Shown piece by piece: positions 5,743 through 5,864 of a stretch of 5,864 nt of DNA. The position numbers were made by a program, and so were the translations under genes. Within the stretch, counting starts at the first letter, position 1. Every line of letters starts with the position of its first letter. The DNA comes from an uncultured Eggerthellaceae bacterium (GTDB lineage: Bacteria; Actinomycetota; Coriobacteriia; Coriobacteriales; Eggerthellaceae), in contig CAKTVK010000119.1 in NCBI GenBank assembly GCA_934623455.1, positions 1 through 5,864 of the forward strand, in the 5' to 3' direction. A model generated the notes under the pieces. That model was not told the origin of the DNA. It was given only the letters and a program-made list of their open reading frames with translations, and did not search any database.

Positions 5743-5774
5743 TTCATAAACTGAAGCCCTCTTTTCATTAACTG
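5743..5774 (+). repeat. Two direct repeats spaced 21 bp, possible activator sites
   Basis: TTCATAAACTG (5743-5753) and TTCATTAACTG (5764-5774) differ at one base in 11. Their start-to-start distance is 21 bp, two turns of the helix, so both would lie on the same face of the DNA. The second copy ends 3 nt before the proposed -35 box at 5778. This position is typical for tandem activator binding sites next to RNA polymerase. Confidence 0.45.
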
Positions 5775-5777
5775 TAT

Positions 5778-5807
5778 TTGTCATATGCAACGCCTCAGAC
5801 CTACAAT
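5778..5807 (+). promoter_or_regulatory. Candidate sigma-70-type promoter reading rightwards
   Basis: TTGTCA (5778-5783) matches five of six bases of TTGACA. TACAAT (5802-5807) matches five of six of TATAAT. The spacing is 18 bp. It follows the phased direct repeats and points out of the window towards a gene not included here. Start of transcription would be expected near 5813-5816. Confidence 0.5.
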
Positions 5808-5851
5808 TTTTGCAGCTCGGAGCATGATTTGCAAAAAGGGGAAAACCGAGC
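5807..5851. repeat. Interlocked inverted repeats in the probable 5' leader
   Basis: TTTTTGCA (5807-5814) and TGCAAAAA (5830-5837) are perfect 8-bp inverted arms with a 15-nt spacer. GCTCGG (5815-5820) and CCGAGC (5846-5851) form a second pair, 6 bp with a 25-nt spacer. The two pairs interlock, so as RNA they would be alternative or pseudoknot-like pairings; as DNA either could be an operator overlapping the start of transcription. Confidence 0.35.
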
Positions 5852-5864
5852 ATCTACACTTCCA

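Larger units (their letters stand above)
5513..5864. other. A+T-rich intergenic region without a gene
   Basis: No open frame longer than about 25 codons with a credible ribosome binding site is seen on either strand. The region contains overlapping inverted repeats (5654-5692), two phased direct repeats (5743-5774), a near-consensus promoter (5778-5807) and inverted repeats in the probable leader (5807-5851). It reads as the control region of a gene that begins beyond the right edge. The part from 5513 to 5640 shows nothing recognisable. Confidence 0.6.

Noticed and set aside
5824..5864. ATG 5824 as the start of a gene running off the right edge
   Set aside because: The frame is open for 14 codons, but the only purine-rich site (GGAG, 5819-5822) is one base from the ATG, too close to work well, and the peptide is unrecognisable.
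5513..5864. CRISPR array, tRNA or insertion-sequence end
   Set aside because: The repeats here occur only twice or as short dyads, no cloverleaf can be drawn by eye, and there are no long terminal inverted repeats or transposase fragments.

Overview
The window looks like a chromosomal piece of an anaerobic, gut-type actinobacterium of the Coriobacteriia (Eggerthellaceae-like). This is inferred from gene content: a soluble molybdopterin enzyme of the catechol-dehydroxylase/acetylene-hydratase type, its small ferredoxin partner and a stand-alone URO-D family protein. No rRNA, tRNA or other taxonomic marker is present. Base composition looks moderate, not strongly GC-rich, so the genus cannot be named.

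Layout, all six genes on the + strand. (1) 70-2649: large Mo/W-bisPGD enzyme, followed 5 nt later by (2) 2655-3014: a two-cluster [4Fe-4S] ferredoxin. Together they form a cytoplasmic catalytic plus electron-transfer pair, with no Tat signal and no membrane anchor in the window. (3) 3116-3313 and (4) 3458-3643: two very small cysteine-rich zinc-ribbon paralogues that share the opening motif MCYxCTxCNKCG. A strong stem-loop precedes each one (3066-3096 and 3322-3364). (5) 3713-4411: a DnaA/Hda-like AAA+ ATPase with no DNA-binding domain and no obvious arginine finger. (6) 4453-5442: a URO-D superfamily protein resembling MtaA/MtbA-type methyltransferases, closed by a clear intrinsic terminator (5481-5512).

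The last 352 bases hold no gene. They do contain what looks like a regulated promoter pointing rightwards: a near-consensus -35/-10 pair at 5778-5807, two 21-bp-phased direct repeats just upstream, overlapping inverted repeats at 5654-5692, and inverted repeats in the probable 5' leader. The gene it would serve starts beyond the window.

How the genes may work together (inference): genes 1 and 2 probably carry out a reductive (dehydroxylation-like) or hydration/transhydroxylation reaction on a small, perhaps aromatic, substrate. The URO-D protein could act in one-carbon or O-demethylation chemistry that feeds such substrates, but no corrinoid protein is visible. The zinc ribbons and the DnaA-like ATPase have no established role in such a pathway. 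They are the least explained part of the window.
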